A program made the translations under genes and the position numbers. A DNA stretch of 54,238 nt, from assembly GCA_029213025.1 (NCBI GenBank), contig JARGOZ010000026.1:1-54238 (forward strand), in the 5' to 3' direction. Within the stretch, counting starts at the first letter, position 1, and the number at the start of each line of letters is the position of its first letter. The notes beneath the pieces were generated by a model. That model was not told the DNA's origin. It ran no database searches and saw only the letters and a program-made list of their open reading frames with translations. Source of the DNA: Verrucomicrobiales bacterium. Lineage in GTDB: Bacteria > Verrucomicrobiota > Verrucomicrobiia > Verrucomicrobiales > DEV007. Shown one piece after another: positions 10,191 to 19,307 of the stretch.

Positions 10191-10634
10191 ATGAAACTTG
10201 TCATTGCTGTTTTAGTTCTGTTATTGGCAGGGACAATTTTTCTGCAGAAAAAAACTCCTTCGAAGATTCATGAAGTTGAGCCGGTGATAGAGGGGATTAC
10301 TGCGTATCATAAGGCAAACGGATTTTATCCTTCCGGTATTTCCGACTGGAAATCGGTCACCGATCTCAAAGGCAAATTTACGGTATATCCCGGAAAGCAA
10401 GTATCGGATTCTGTAGTCGAGTGGAGTCCGCACCGGGTAAGTGAACACGAATTTACGATTTTAACGTACAAGTCAGGTTTTTCCATTTTCGTGCCGGTTA
10501 CGAAGATCAAACCGTATTCAGTGAGCAGCTTCCGTGTATGGCAATATGATTCTGCTGAATCGCGTTGGCAGCGCGGTAAGATTTACTGGACCTGGTCCGG
10601 TTCTTTCCGGGCCCCGATATCTTATTGGGAGTAG
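10191..10634 (+). CDS. Small membrane-anchored protein of unknown function, pseudopilin-like
   Basis: A 147-residue protein with one N-terminal hydrophobic helix (residues 2-18) followed at once by a soluble domain. The early soluble part (EGITAYHKANGFYPSGISDW) resembles the segment after the first helix of type II pseudopilins, where a repeating tyrosine and a GxYP motif are common, but no prepilin peptidase site (G before F-T-L-E) is visible. The start follows GGGGAG. No family recognised. It sits just before the TIR gene, 113 bp from that gene's chosen start, in the same direction. Confidence 0.6.
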   Translation: MKLVIAVLVLLLAGTIFLQKKTPSKIHEVEPVIEGITAYHKANGFYPSGISDWKSVTDLKGKFTVYPGKQVSDSVVEWSPHRVSEHEFTILTYKSGFSIFVPVTKIKPYSVSSFRVWQYDSAESRWQRGKIYWTWSGSFRAPISYWE

Positions 10635-10747
10635 CAGCTCGTGGTACCGCAGGCAAATCCGATTGTTTCAACGCCAAAGGAATTTCATCGTTCCCGATTG
10701 ACAGGCTTTCAACTCTCCTCGTTCTTGCGCCGAACCGCTACAGCAGC

Positions 10748-13144
10748 ATGCCGCCGGATACCAGTAAACCTACCTACTACGCCTTTATCAGCTACAGCCA
10801 CGCAGACGAAGAATGGGCGCACTGGCTGCATAAAAAAATCGAAACCTACCGGGTTCCGAAGCGCCTGCTGTTGGAATACGGCGCGCGCGATTTGCCGCGT
10901 CGGCTTTTTCCTCTTTTCCGGGATCGCGAGGAGCTACCCACTTCGGCCGATCTCGGGGGGAATATTCGAAATGCGCTTGAAACGTCCCGGTATCTGATTG
11001 TGATTTGCTCCCCCAACTCGGCCCGGTCCCGCTGGGTCAAAGAGGAAATCGTCCAGTTCAAGACTCTCCACGGATCGGACCGTGTTCTCTGTTTTATCGT
11101 GGCGGGCGAACCGCATGCTTCAGAGAAAGAGGGGCACGAAGAAGAGGAGTGTTTTTCCGATGCCCTGAAATTCAGGATTACCGAGTCGGGTGAAATCACC
11201 GATCAGATTGTGGAACCGGTCGCAGCGGATGCGAGACCGGGAAAAGATGGTCGCAAGAATGCGTTTTTGAAGATGATTGCCGGGCTCCTCGGCGTTCGCT
11301 ACGACAGTCTCAAACAGCGCGACCGGAACCGGGCACGACAGAGAAAAATCACCACGGCGGCTATATCAACGGCCATACTGATCGGTTTCGGTTTTCTCGC
11401 CGTTCAATGGCGTGCTCAGCAGGGGATCGCCACCATCAATGCCCGCCAGAAAAGCGGGAATGCCGCGATTGCCAGAGCTGTCAGCGGAGACTACGCCCGG
11501 AGCCTTTCTGAGTTGCACAGCATTCTCGACAGCAGCGGAGCAGGGGAGTTAGCTGAATATAAAGATTTTTACAACGCCTGGGTGGGACGATTTTCCCCTC
11601 TGGAAAAACAACTCAAGCAACTGTCGAGCCCTTCATTGTTTCGCTGGCGCACCCGGGAGTATTTTCGAAACACGGAAGGGAAAATTTTTCTGATGCCGGA
11701 GGGGCAGTCTGTCTCATCAGGTTTGAAACAAGAGGCGGGCTATATCTATAGTATCCGGGAAACGGCACCCGGCAAAGCGGAGGCTTTCCAGCTCACTGTC
11801 GACAAAGGAAAAACCATCCGAAAAATCGAAGACATTCCGCTTTTGGATGTGGCGCAGCTGTACCGTGGCAACTCTCCGCAAACGGTATTGCTGGCGGGTC
11901 GGACTCAATCTGCGTCAGCCGGGGGAGCCGTGCTGACAGTTGTGGAACTGAATTTCAAAACGGGGAAAAAAGTGAGGTATTCCCGGGAACAACTCGACAA
12001 ATTCACCCAACAGTTTCGCGATCTGGAAAACATCACTCTTTCCCCGGAGAATTTGGCGTTTCCCGAAATGGTCCCTGAGTCGGCTATGTGGATGGCGGAG
12101 GAATCAAAGCTAGATAAGCCGGAGGTATCTCCTGAGTGGCATTCGTGGCTCCCTGAACCTGCCGGGGGGGATGCTGATCCGGTCCAGCGTCTGTGTGCTG
12201 CGGCGGACTGGGGCGGAATTGAAACGTCTTACGACTCCTTTTTTACATTCCTCACGATTCCTTTCGGAGATAACATCACGGTCTGCGCGATGGGATCCAA
12301 TGGGGCGCAGTATGGGGTCTGGCAGTTTTTTCGAATCCAGAAAGACGGCTTGAAAGTAACGAAAGATTTATCTATATCTTTCCACGGGGATTTCGGTGAT
12401 CATCGTGTTTCCGCCGATCGTCGCTATTTTTATATACAGAATCTGCAGTATCTCAGCCATCCGACTTTTGATCTGGTGGATTTGGAAAATCTCGAAGAAG
12501 TTACCCCGGAAAAGCAACCTTCCGGTGCCGGGCCTCTTTCTCCGAACGCAGCGTTTTCTGCTGATTTTACGCATTTTGCCATGTTGGGGGAAAATGGTGC
12601 AATCTGGCTCTACCAGCGGAAAAAAGAGGGCGCAAATTTCACCTTCCTGCACAGTCGAAAGGTGAACAGCCTGGAAGGTATAGAGTCGCTGTCTTTCCTC
12701 AATCCGGAAAAATTGCTGCTGATTGGTTCTGAGAAAAAGATGGTTTTGGTCAATCCCGCATCGGCCGGTCTATATTGGTCGAGCGCGATTCCCGGTCTCG
12801 AAATGAGCGAAGAGATAGAGTGTTTCGCAGATCAGGAAGGTGCCGGGTTTTGTCTATTCGACGGATCGAAACTACAGATTTTTCACGGGGGAAACGGAGC
12901 TCCTTTGAGTAGTCCACTTTCAGTGCGGGATTTGGTATCTATAGAAAGTGATGCCGTCAGGGAAAGGCTTCGTATAGCTGTTCCTGAAAAAAATCTGTCT
13001 TGGCGCATTGTCGATATCGAAACAAACCGGTCATGGATGCGGGATGTATCCGGGAGTGGGACGGAAGAGTATCCGCTCGTAGAGCGCACCGGTTTTGTGT
13101 CGGGCAGTCCACCAAAACCGCTGGAGTTTATTCCGGTTCGCTGA
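10748..13144 (+). CDS. Membrane-tethered TIR-domain protein with large C-terminal sensor-like region
   Basis: From ATG 10748 the product is 798 residues. Residues 9-150 are a TIR domain: YYAFISYSHADEEWAHWLH at the first strand, DREELPTSADLG at the BB-loop region, and SARSRWVKEEI, where the W-x-x-E/EE glutamate matches the catalytic Glu of NAD-cleaving TIRs. A basic stretch and one transmembrane helix (about residues 200-220) follow, then ~570 residues outside the membrane with repeated strand patterns, possibly a degenerate propeller, but no motif I can name. The frame extends upstream to a TTG at 10625, but those 41 residues look non-coding. Related TIR-TM-WD40 proteins occur in PVC and cyanobacteria, with roles in signalling or NAD depletion suspected. 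Confidence 0.8.
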   Translation: MPPDTSKPTYYAFISYSHADEEWAHWLHKKIETYRVPKRLLLEYGARDLPRRLFPLFRDREELPTSADLGGNIRNALETSRYLIVICSPNSARSRWVKEEIVQFKTLHGSDRVLCFIVAGEPHASEKEGHEEEECFSDALKFRITESGEITDQIVEPVAADARPGKDGRKNAFLKMIAGLLGVRYDSLKQRDRNRARQRKITTAAISTAILIGFGFLAVQWRAQQGIATINARQKSGNAAIARAVSGDYARSLSELHSILDSSGAGELAEYKDFYNAWVGRFSPLEKQLKQLSSPSLFRWRTREYFRNTEGKIFLMPEGQSVSSGLKQEAGYIYSIRETAPGKAEAFQLTVDKGKTIRKIEDIPLLDVAQLYRGNSPQTVLLAGRTQSASAGGAVLTVVELNFKTGKKVRYSREQLDKFTQQFRDLENITLSPENLAFPEMVPESAMWMAEESKLDKPEVSPEWHSWLPEPAGGDADPVQRLCAAADWGGIETSYDSFFTFLTIPFGDNITVCAMGSNGAQYGVWQFFRIQKDGLKVTKDLSISFHGDFGDHRVSADRRYFYIQNLQYLSHPTFDLVDLENLEEVTPEKQPSGAGPLSPNAAFSADFTHFAMLGENGAIWLYQRKKEGANFTFLHSRKVNSLEGIESLSFLNPEKLLLIGSEKKMVLVNPASAGLYWSSAIPGLEMSEEIECFADQEGAGFCLFDGSKLQIFHGGNGAPLSSPLSVRDLVSIESDAVRERLRIAVPEKNLSWRIVDIETNRSWMRDVSGSGTEEYPLVERTGFVSGSPPKPLEFIPVR

Positions 13145-13149
13145 AGAAG

Positions 13150-13875
13150 TTAATCGTCGTCGTCGTCGTCGTTGCTACCTTTATCTTTATCTTTATCTTT
13201 GCCGCTACCACCGTCGTCGTCATCGTCGTCGTTGCCGCCACTGCTTCCGCTACCACCGTCGTCGTCATCGTCGCTGCCACTGTCGCTGCTCTGAGCTACA
13301 GCAAGGATCGCCAATTGTCCGGAAGTGAGACCGGCATCACCTGTTAAAACATCCAGGTAGACGGATGCCGGGAGCGGCGAGTTGTTGAGTAAAACATTCA
13401 GCACTCTTTCTTTTGGAAAGGAACTGCTCTGAGCAACGTAAGCTGCCAGGACGGCTTCAGAAAGCGGGGATGCTTCCAAAAGTTGCTCTTCGAGCTGTTC
13501 CGGCGGAAGGGCCGGATTTTGATTGATTACATCAATAAGCGGTTGGTCAGTCGTCTGATCGTCGGACGGGGCATTGCTGTTATCCTCCATTCCGCCATCT
13601 CCTCCTTGCCAATCATCCCCGTCCGCATCATCCCCGCCGTCAGCAGAGGGCTGGGAGATAGATGATCCCTCAAAAACTTTCGAAAATTGTTCCGGGGAGA
13701 GTTGAGAAAGAGTGAGGGCAAGCTTTTCTCCATACTCCGCATAGTTTTCCGCAGGCAGCCCTGAATCGGACGCAATTGCCATGGCAATCATTGATCCTGT
13801 CGCTACCTGACCATGACAAAACAGGGTCGGAAATGCAGAGATCACCAGATAAGTTATGGAAATAGGGGAGCGCAC
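13150..13875 (-). CDS. Secreted protein with Asp/Gly/Ser low-complexity tail
   Basis: A 241-residue protein from a GTG at 13875 with a signal-peptide-like start (ISITYLVISAFPTLFCHG). The middle contains two similar helical segments (AENYAEYGEKLALTLSQLSPEQ and the ILAVAQ region). The last ~50 residues are nearly all D, G, S, K and N, with runs of D and KDKDKDK, encoded by GTC/TCG triplet runs and a 6-bp repeat on the plus strand. Such acidic tails can bind calcium or act as spacers, but function is unknown. It is convergent with the TIR gene, leaving only 5 bp between stops. Repeats in the tail make length variation likely. Confidence 0.65.
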   Translation of the reverse strand: MRSPISITYLVISAFPTLFCHGQVATGSMIAMAIASDSGLPAENYAEYGEKLALTLSQLSPEQFSKVFEGSSISQPSADGGDDADGDDWQGGDGGMEDNSNAPSDDQTTDQPLIDVINQNPALPPEQLEEQLLEASPLSEAVLAAYVAQSSSFPKERVLNVLLNNSPLPASVYLDVLTGDAGLTSGQLAILAVAQSSDSGSDDDDDGGSGSSGGNDDDDDDGGSGKDKDKDKGSNDDDDDD

Positions 13876-13975
13876 ATTCTAAAAATAAAGCCAAAAACCA
13901 TAAATACAATAAAAAACCGAGACATTCAGGTTTATTGTTATCTTGTTCGGGGGCAAAATTCAGAATTGGTTTTTA

Positions 13976-14749
13976 TCACGCTAAAAGATTACGTCTTCCG
14001 AGTCTTCGGCAATTGCCGAGAACCTTTCGTTCCTCCATGGCGATGGCTTTTCTGAGCCCGGGGTGATTACCGAGGCTTTCGACGATTGCCGTTAGATTGG
14101 CGAGATCATTGCGTGCGCCGAGAGCTGAACCGAGGCGTGAAATCCGGGCGTCCCATTTACCGGGGGAGCGGTTTTGAATTTCGGCCAGAAATTCTCTTTG
14201 GTAGCGGAGTGTTTTGACGCATTTTCGCCATGAATGCCATTCTTCGGGATCGGTAGAAACCATTGCCACTCGTGCCGCCTGTCGAGCTTTGTTCTGACTG
14301 GTCCGAATAGCTTTGCGCAGCGCAGTTTGTTCAAGGCCCTCGAACCGAACCTCGCTCCAAGCCGCTTTTTCATCGACCAGGATCGAACGAATTGCTTCGC
14401 CGGATTGGTCCGTCACAGGTTCCGGCATCTGTTCCTCGAGAGATTTTACAACTGTGGAAAACGGAGCGTCCGGATGAATATTGGCCATCTGCTGAGCCAG
14501 ATTAATTAGCACGTCAATATCTCTTTTCCCCGCCAACAGAGCGGACAGTTCTTTCAAGGCTGATTTTCTCCCACTGGCGGATTCCGAATCGGGTACCACC
14601 TTCCACGCAGCGCGAAGGCGCTTCGTCATGACCCGCAAGTTGTGAACGACCTCTTCGTTATGCAGAGGATCGGAAACGCAATTAAGTGCATCCAGATTTT
14701 CGTCGACGAGACGAATGCAAATTAATCCGAGGTTTGTAACTTGAGACAT
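13976..14749 (-). CDS. CHAD-domain protein
   Basis: A 257-residue cytoplasmic helical protein. The CHAD signature is clear: EEVVHNLRVMTKRLRAAWKV with the conserved histidine and arginines, a later KRDIDVL, and WHSWRKCVKTLRYQREF in the second half. CHAD domains bind inorganic polyphosphate through basic helices and are often near polyphosphate genes. None is visible here; the neighbour downstream is the acidic secreted protein and upstream a transporter. The ATG at 14749 gives a family-typical length. Confidence 0.85.
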   Translation of the reverse strand: MSQVTNLGLICIRLVDENLDALNCVSDPLHNEEVVHNLRVMTKRLRAAWKVVPDSESASGRKSALKELSALLAGKRDIDVLINLAQQMANIHPDAPFSTVVKSLEEQMPEPVTDQSGEAIRSILVDEKAAWSEVRFEGLEQTALRKAIRTSQNKARQAARVAMVSTDPEEWHSWRKCVKTLRYQREFLAEIQNRSPGKWDARISRLGSALGARNDLANLTAIVESLGNHPGLRKAIAMEERKVLGNCRRLGRRNLLA

Positions 14750-14809
14750 TTTCAGTTTTGCATTTTACCCTGCTTTTCGTTTTTCGCGAGTGGAGTAAGT
14801 TTCGATATA

Positions 14810-16009
14810 CTATCCTTCTGCTGGAATTCCGAATAGAAAAACGGAAAAACAAATCATAGCGAGAACAGCGAAAAATACGAAGCGGGGAATGGATTTGCTA
14901 TCACTTGAAAAGGCCAGTCGAGCAGCGATTAAACACTGCAATGCATAAAACAGCGCGAAAGCGCGGGATGCCAGAGCGATGACTTCATTTACGTCTACCA
15001 ACCAGGCGAGTATGATGGTTACAACGAGGATAATGATATAGGCATACTTTTCCGGAAGACGTTGTTTTGTCAGGTCTTCGATCAGTCCGCCGGCCCCTGC
15101 GCTATCTGCCACTGCTGCGCTGAACTGGCTTCCGACGGCTGCAATCGTCAGTAGAAAAGGCAGCACCATGGCGACCTCTGCGGAAAGGTTTAAGATCGTG
15201 GTGACTTCGGCACCCATCTTATTGTGGAACAGAACGGTAGCCAGCCCGACAAAGACGAGGTAAATCACTCCGGAGAGAAGCTGGGCATTCCGCATCGTTT
15301 TGATTCGCAGGTCGGCTGAATGTTCCATACCGAGGTAACGGGACGTTTCAAAGCCCTGTACAACGATGAGCAGCCCGAGAAGTACCCGCAGATCATGTCG
15401 ACTGATCGATGAGTCCACGTCCGGCAGAGACCATGCACCGGTTAGTAAAAGTTTGGAGTTAAAGATCACCAGCCCGGCGAGGAGAGCACCAATCATACCG
15501 AGATTCAGTGCGATGGCGTATTCCTCGATTTTTTCCAGGGAAGCCAGACCTTTCCATATACCGATCAGCCCGATGAATAGCAGTATGCCTGTAGTAATGA
15601 AATCTGCTGCCAAAGGTGAGGATATACCCATTTGTTTCAGGGCAAAGGCGGCGAGCAGCTCGAGATAATAGACGACTGTAATAAAGTATGCTCCGGTCAG
15701 AACAAATCTCGATACCAGAGCCAGCCACTGAATTTTTCCTTTTTCCTCTTCGATGGGTTCGAAGTTCCGAATATTATAGCGCAAAGCTGAGCCGACACAG
15801 AAGGCGAGGACGAGAAGGGCCGCCATAAAAAGCACTGCCCATTTTCCTACCAATCCTCCCAACAGCGGAGCTGAGATAAGAAAACCGCTACCCATAATGG
15901 AAGCAAGCGGAGTAACGGTGGCCTGCCACTTTTCGGACTTCGCCAGTTTTTTGGAAAATGCGAGCCAGCAGGCCAGGGCCAGCGCTATGGCCGGGATAAT
16001 AATATTCAT
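14810..16009 (-). CDS. Polytopic membrane transporter, APC/LeuT-like, family not identified
   Basis: From ATG 16009 (MNIIIPAIALALACW) the product is 399 residues with about 11 hydrophobic helices. The small-residue break in helix 1 or 2 (ASIMGSGFLISAPLLGGL) and a helix with TVVYYLELLAAFALKQ suggest the APC/LeuT-type inverted-repeat fold, but I cannot assign a substrate. The open frame reaches 16102, yet the extra 31 residues would overlap the divergent sulfatase promoter region and contain no hydrophobic helix, so the inner ATG is preferred. It shares a ~125-bp divergent intergenic region with the sulfatase at 16135. Confidence 0.6.
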   Translation of the reverse strand: MNIIIPAIALALACWLAFSKKLAKSEKWQATVTPLASIMGSGFLISAPLLGGLVGKWAVLFMAALLVLAFCVGSALRYNIRNFEPIEEEKGKIQWLALVSRFVLTGAYFITVVYYLELLAAFALKQMGISSPLAADFITTGILLFIGLIGIWKGLASLEKIEEYAIALNLGMIGALLAGLVIFNSKLLLTGAWSLPDVDSSISRHDLRVLLGLLIVVQGFETSRYLGMEHSADLRIKTMRNAQLLSGVIYLVFVGLATVLFHNKMGAEVTTILNLSAEVAMVLPFLLTIAAVGSQFSAAVADSAGAGGLIEDLTKQRLPEKYAYIIILVVTIILAWLVDVNEVIALASRAFALFYALQCLIAARLAFSSDSKSIPRFVFFAVLAMICFSVFLFGIPAEG

Positions 16010-16134
16010 GGAAAAGAGAGGATAGTTTCCGGTGATTTCATCAAAGCATCCAGGGCCCGGGAAAACCAGCGGAGTTTTTGCGTAAATCATCGGCCTTGTC
16101 AAAAATTCTACCTTCGCGGAAGCTGGGCACCGTC

Positions 16135-17658
16135 ATGTATTTATCGAATCTATACCGACTGGTGTGTTTTTCTGTTTGCCTGCTTTTTCCGGCGGGTTTG
16201 GCTCTCGCTGAAAAGGCGGAAAAACCAAACGTATTGTTCGTCGCCATCGATGACCTCAATGACTGGGTGGGCTGCTTCGGCGGTCATCCTGAGGCAATTA
16301 CTCCGAACCTAGACCGGTTTGCGGAGGAGGGCAGTGTGGTTTTTCAGAATGCACACTGTCCCGGGCCGGTGTGCGGGCCTTCGCGGTCTGCCCTTCTTTC
16401 CGGTTTTATGCCTTACCGGAGCGGTATTTACGGCAACAGTCAGAATATGCTGGATTCCGGGCTTGTTCAAACTCATGCCACTCTTCCCGAGTATTTTTCG
16501 GGGAACGGATATTTCACCGTGTCACGGGGCAAGATTGCGCATCGACAAACTACCGCAAAAGGAAGTGACCCCGGACATTGGATGTATGACAGCTGGGTGC
16601 CTTCACCGGGTGGATACGGGGTCGATAGAAGCACGGTTACTTCCCGGGACAAAAATCTCATCCATGGAAAAAAGGCACCTCCATCAAAGCATACCAAATC
16701 GTCCGGCAGTGAATTTGCCTGGGGCGTTACCAGAGGGGGCGTCCGGAAAACCAATGATTTTCTGACCGCGCAATGGGCCGCTGAAGAACTACAGAAATCC
16801 CACGATAAACCCTTCTTTCTTGCCGTGGGTTTATCCAAACCGCATTTGCCTTTCTATAGTCCGCAGGAGTTCTGGGATCTTTATCCCGAAGATAAAAATT
16901 ACCGTCCGGAGATCAGGGAAAATGATTTCGATGATATACTTCTTCCCAACGGGAAGAAAGCGGGAGGTAAAACCAAAGACTACCTGTGGCTGGAGCAAAA
17001 CAATCTTCTCAACGAAGCGGCTCGTGCCTATCTCGCCTGCACTTCGTTCGCTGATCATTGTGTAGGAACGATTCTGGACGGACTGCGCACAAGTCCTCAC
17101 GCAGATAATACGATTGTAGTGATCTGGGGTGACCACGGTTGGCACCTCGGTGAAAAACTTCGCTACAGAAAAGGGTCGCTCTGGAGTGAATCAACCCGGT
17201 GTCCGCTCATTGTGAAACTTCCCGGTTCGGAAAAACCGCTAATCTGCCGGAGACCGGTTAATCTCATCGATCTTTATCCCACCCTGATCGAGCTTTGCCA
17301 CCTGCCGGAGAAGAAAAATCTGGATGGAACCAGCTTTGTGCCTCTACTGAAAAATCCCGGGTTGGAATGGCAACCTACCCTGACCATTCGAGGGGAGGGA
17401 AATGCATCGGTCCACGATGACCGGTGGAATCTGATCTTTGAAAAAAAGGGAGTCAGGGAATTATACGATGTAAAAAACGATCCGATGGAATGGACCAATT
17501 TATTTGGCAAACCGGAGGTTCAGGAGCAACAGGCGGCTTTGGAAAAATTTCTTCCCGCTCGCTACGAAAAGCAGCTGCCGCCGGTTGAAAAGAGTAAGGG
17601 CAAACCCGGCCTGGATGAGACGATCCGGCCGCACCGCTTGAAACTTGACTTGCAGTGA
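16135..17658 (+). CDS. Secreted sulfatase, choline/iduronate-2-sulfatase type
   Basis: From ATG 16135 the product is 507 residues with a signal peptide (LVCFSVCLLFPAGLALA). The canonical type I motif C-G-P-S-R lies at residues 80-84, and metal ligands in AIDDLNDWVG and WGDHGWHLGE are clear. SKPHLPF and the FADHCVG segment match the iduronate-2-sulfatase-like branch found in bulk in PVC genomes. The C-terminal subdomain ends with ELYDVKNDPMEWTNL. It is 28 bp upstream of the Gfo/Idh/MocA gene and probably co-transcribed. Substrate cannot be read from the sequence; glycan sulfate esters are most likely. Confidence 0.92.
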   Translation: MYLSNLYRLVCFSVCLLFPAGLALAEKAEKPNVLFVAIDDLNDWVGCFGGHPEAITPNLDRFAEEGSVVFQNAHCPGPVCGPSRSALLSGFMPYRSGIYGNSQNMLDSGLVQTHATLPEYFSGNGYFTVSRGKIAHRQTTAKGSDPGHWMYDSWVPSPGGYGVDRSTVTSRDKNLIHGKKAPPSKHTKSSGSEFAWGVTRGGVRKTNDFLTAQWAAEELQKSHDKPFFLAVGLSKPHLPFYSPQEFWDLYPEDKNYRPEIRENDFDDILLPNGKKAGGKTKDYLWLEQNNLLNEAARAYLACTSFADHCVGTILDGLRTSPHADNTIVVIWGDHGWHLGEKLRYRKGSLWSESTRCPLIVKLPGSEKPLICRRPVNLIDLYPTLIELCHLPEKKNLDGTSFVPLLKNPGLEWQPTLTIRGEGNASVHDDRWNLIFEKKGVRELYDVKNDPMEWTNLFGKPEVQEQQAALEKFLPARYEKQLPPVEKSKGKPGLDETIRPHRLKLDLQ

Positions 17659-17686
17659 ACGAATCTGTTTTACACAATAAAGAAAA

Positions 17687-18823
17687 ATGAGTAGCACACC
17701 ACGTATCGCCATCGTCGGGCTCGGTTTTGGAGCTGAGTTCATCCCGATCTATCAACGTCATCCCGCAGTGGAAATGGCGGCAATTTGTCAGAGGACGGAG
17801 GCATCCCTGAACGAAATTGGAGACAAATTCGGGATCGAAAAACGGTATCAAAGTTACCAAGACCTGTTGGTGGATCCGGATATTGACGCGGTGCACATTA
17901 ATACGCCGATTCCCAATCATGCCGAGCAGACCATTGCAGCACTGGAAGCCGGTAAACACGTGGCGTGTACGGTGCCGATGGCAACTTCAGTGGATGATTG
18001 TCGCCGAATCGTCGAGTTGACACAATCGACCGGTCTCAAATACATGATGATGGAGACCGTCGTTTACGCGAGGGAGTTTCTCTATATGAAACATCTCTAT
18101 GATACCGGGGAACTCGGAAAGCTGCAGTTTTTGAAAGCCTCGCACCAACAGGATATGGATGGCTGGCCCGGATACTGGCCGGGGCTGCCGCCGATGCACT
18201 ATGCAACCCATTGTGTGGGGCCGGTGCTGGGACTGGCGAGAAATGAAGCGGAATATGTATCCTGTTTCCCTTCCGGAACGATCCGGGAGGAGATGCATAG
18301 TTGCTACGGGTCGCCCTATGCTGTGGAAACCTGCCATATCAAATTTACAGACAGCGATCTCTCCGCTCAGGTTTACCGGTCACTCTTTGATGTGGCCCGG
18401 CAGTATAGAGAAAGCTTTGAAGTGTATGGATCCAAAAAAGCGGTGGAATGGCCGCTGGTGGAACACGAACCACTTGTCGTTCACACCGCCAAAAAGCCGG
18501 AGCCGGAGATCCCTGAACGGGTCGAGTGTCCCGATTTTGCTCATCTTTTACCGGAAGAAATTGCCCCGTTTACGACCGGTGGCGTTTACGGCGGTGAAGG
18601 CGGGGAGGAACATCTCAGCTTTACCCAGGGTGCCGGTCACGGCGGATCGCATCCGCATCTGGTTCACCAGTTTGTCGAGTTGCTGGCCGGCAGGGGGGAG
18701 GGGTATCCTAACGCAGTCCAATCGGCCAATATTACCTGCACCGGCATTCTTGCCCACGAGTCCGCTCAGAAAGGCGGTGAGTTGGTGCGTCTTCCGGATT
18801 GGAGTCTCAGCTCCGGTTCGTAG
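17687..18823 (+). CDS. Gfo/Idh/MocA-family oxidoreductase
   Basis: A 378-residue cytoplasmic protein. The N-terminal Rossmann fold has the dinucleotide motif IVGLGFGAEF, then IDAVHINTPIPNHAEQ and ALEAGKHVACTVPMA. EAGKHV is usually followed by E-K-P; here CTVPMA replaces EKP, so the usual catalytic lysine is absent. The second domain has WPGYWPGLPPMHYATHCVGPVL, with histidines that commonly serve as the general acid-base. Members oxidise or reduce sugars or inositols with NAD(P). No signal peptide. It lies in a likely operon with the sulfatase 28 bp upstream, fitting metabolism of a desulfated sugar. Confidence 0.88.
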   Translation: MSSTPRIAIVGLGFGAEFIPIYQRHPAVEMAAICQRTEASLNEIGDKFGIEKRYQSYQDLLVDPDIDAVHINTPIPNHAEQTIAALEAGKHVACTVPMATSVDDCRRIVELTQSTGLKYMMMETVVYAREFLYMKHLYDTGELGKLQFLKASHQQDMDGWPGYWPGLPPMHYATHCVGPVLGLARNEAEYVSCFPSGTIREEMHSCYGSPYAVETCHIKFTDSDLSAQVYRSLFDVARQYRESFEVYGSKKAVEWPLVEHEPLVVHTAKKPEPEIPERVECPDFAHLLPEEIAPFTTGGVYGGEGGEEHLSFTQGAGHGGSHPHLVHQFVELLAGRGEGYPNAVQSANITCTGILAHESAQKGGELVRLPDWSLSSGS

Positions 18824-18829
18824 CGAAAT

Positions 18830-19189
18830 TTACCGAAGTCCAACACTGCCCCGATAGAACAGGTTGGTGGCATTTGGGCTTTGATAAATGGAACGGTAGC
18901 GGTTGCGATTCGCCTTTTTCAGGCGGGACGTCACGGACTGATATTTCGAGTAATTGGGCCGACCATACAGGCTGCCGTAAACGGGATTTCGGACAGTTGG
19001 AGTGTAGATGTATTCCGACGCCCTCGGGGAAAGAGCGGAGCCGGTAGTTCTGACTCCGAGAAGTTGGTTGACTGCTTCCACGGAGGAAAGGGTTTGGACC
19101 GTTGAACGTGTTTCGTCCGCAGGCAGAAAGGGGGCGGCAATGAATACAGACAGGATGAGGGCATATGTTCGGACGGATTTTGTGATCAT
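18830..19189 (-). CDS. Small secreted protein, unknown
   Basis: A 119-residue protein starting at ATG 19189 with a signal peptide (TYALILSVFIAAPFLPADE). The mature part is rich in Y, N, R and S (YTPTVRNPVYGSLYGRPNYSKY), without cysteines or a known motif. It is convergent with the oxidoreductase gene and the two stops are a few bases apart. A real start, signal peptide and a coding frame across a region otherwise empty support it; function is not recognised. Confidence 0.55.
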   Translation of the reverse strand: MITKSVRTYALILSVFIAAPFLPADETRSTVQTLSSVEAVNQLLGVRTTGSALSPRASEYIYTPTVRNPVYGSLYGRPNYSKYQSVTSRLKKANRNRYRSIYQSPNATNLFYRGSVGLR

Positions 19190-19307
19190 CAGTACATTTT
19201 GCCGTTTGGAGGGTAATCGTGACGTAAACGCACCGGCGCGATAAATTTCTGGATACTCATTCGGGCGGCTTTATCCTGCCTTTCCGCAATCTTAATCGAA
19301 AGTCTGT

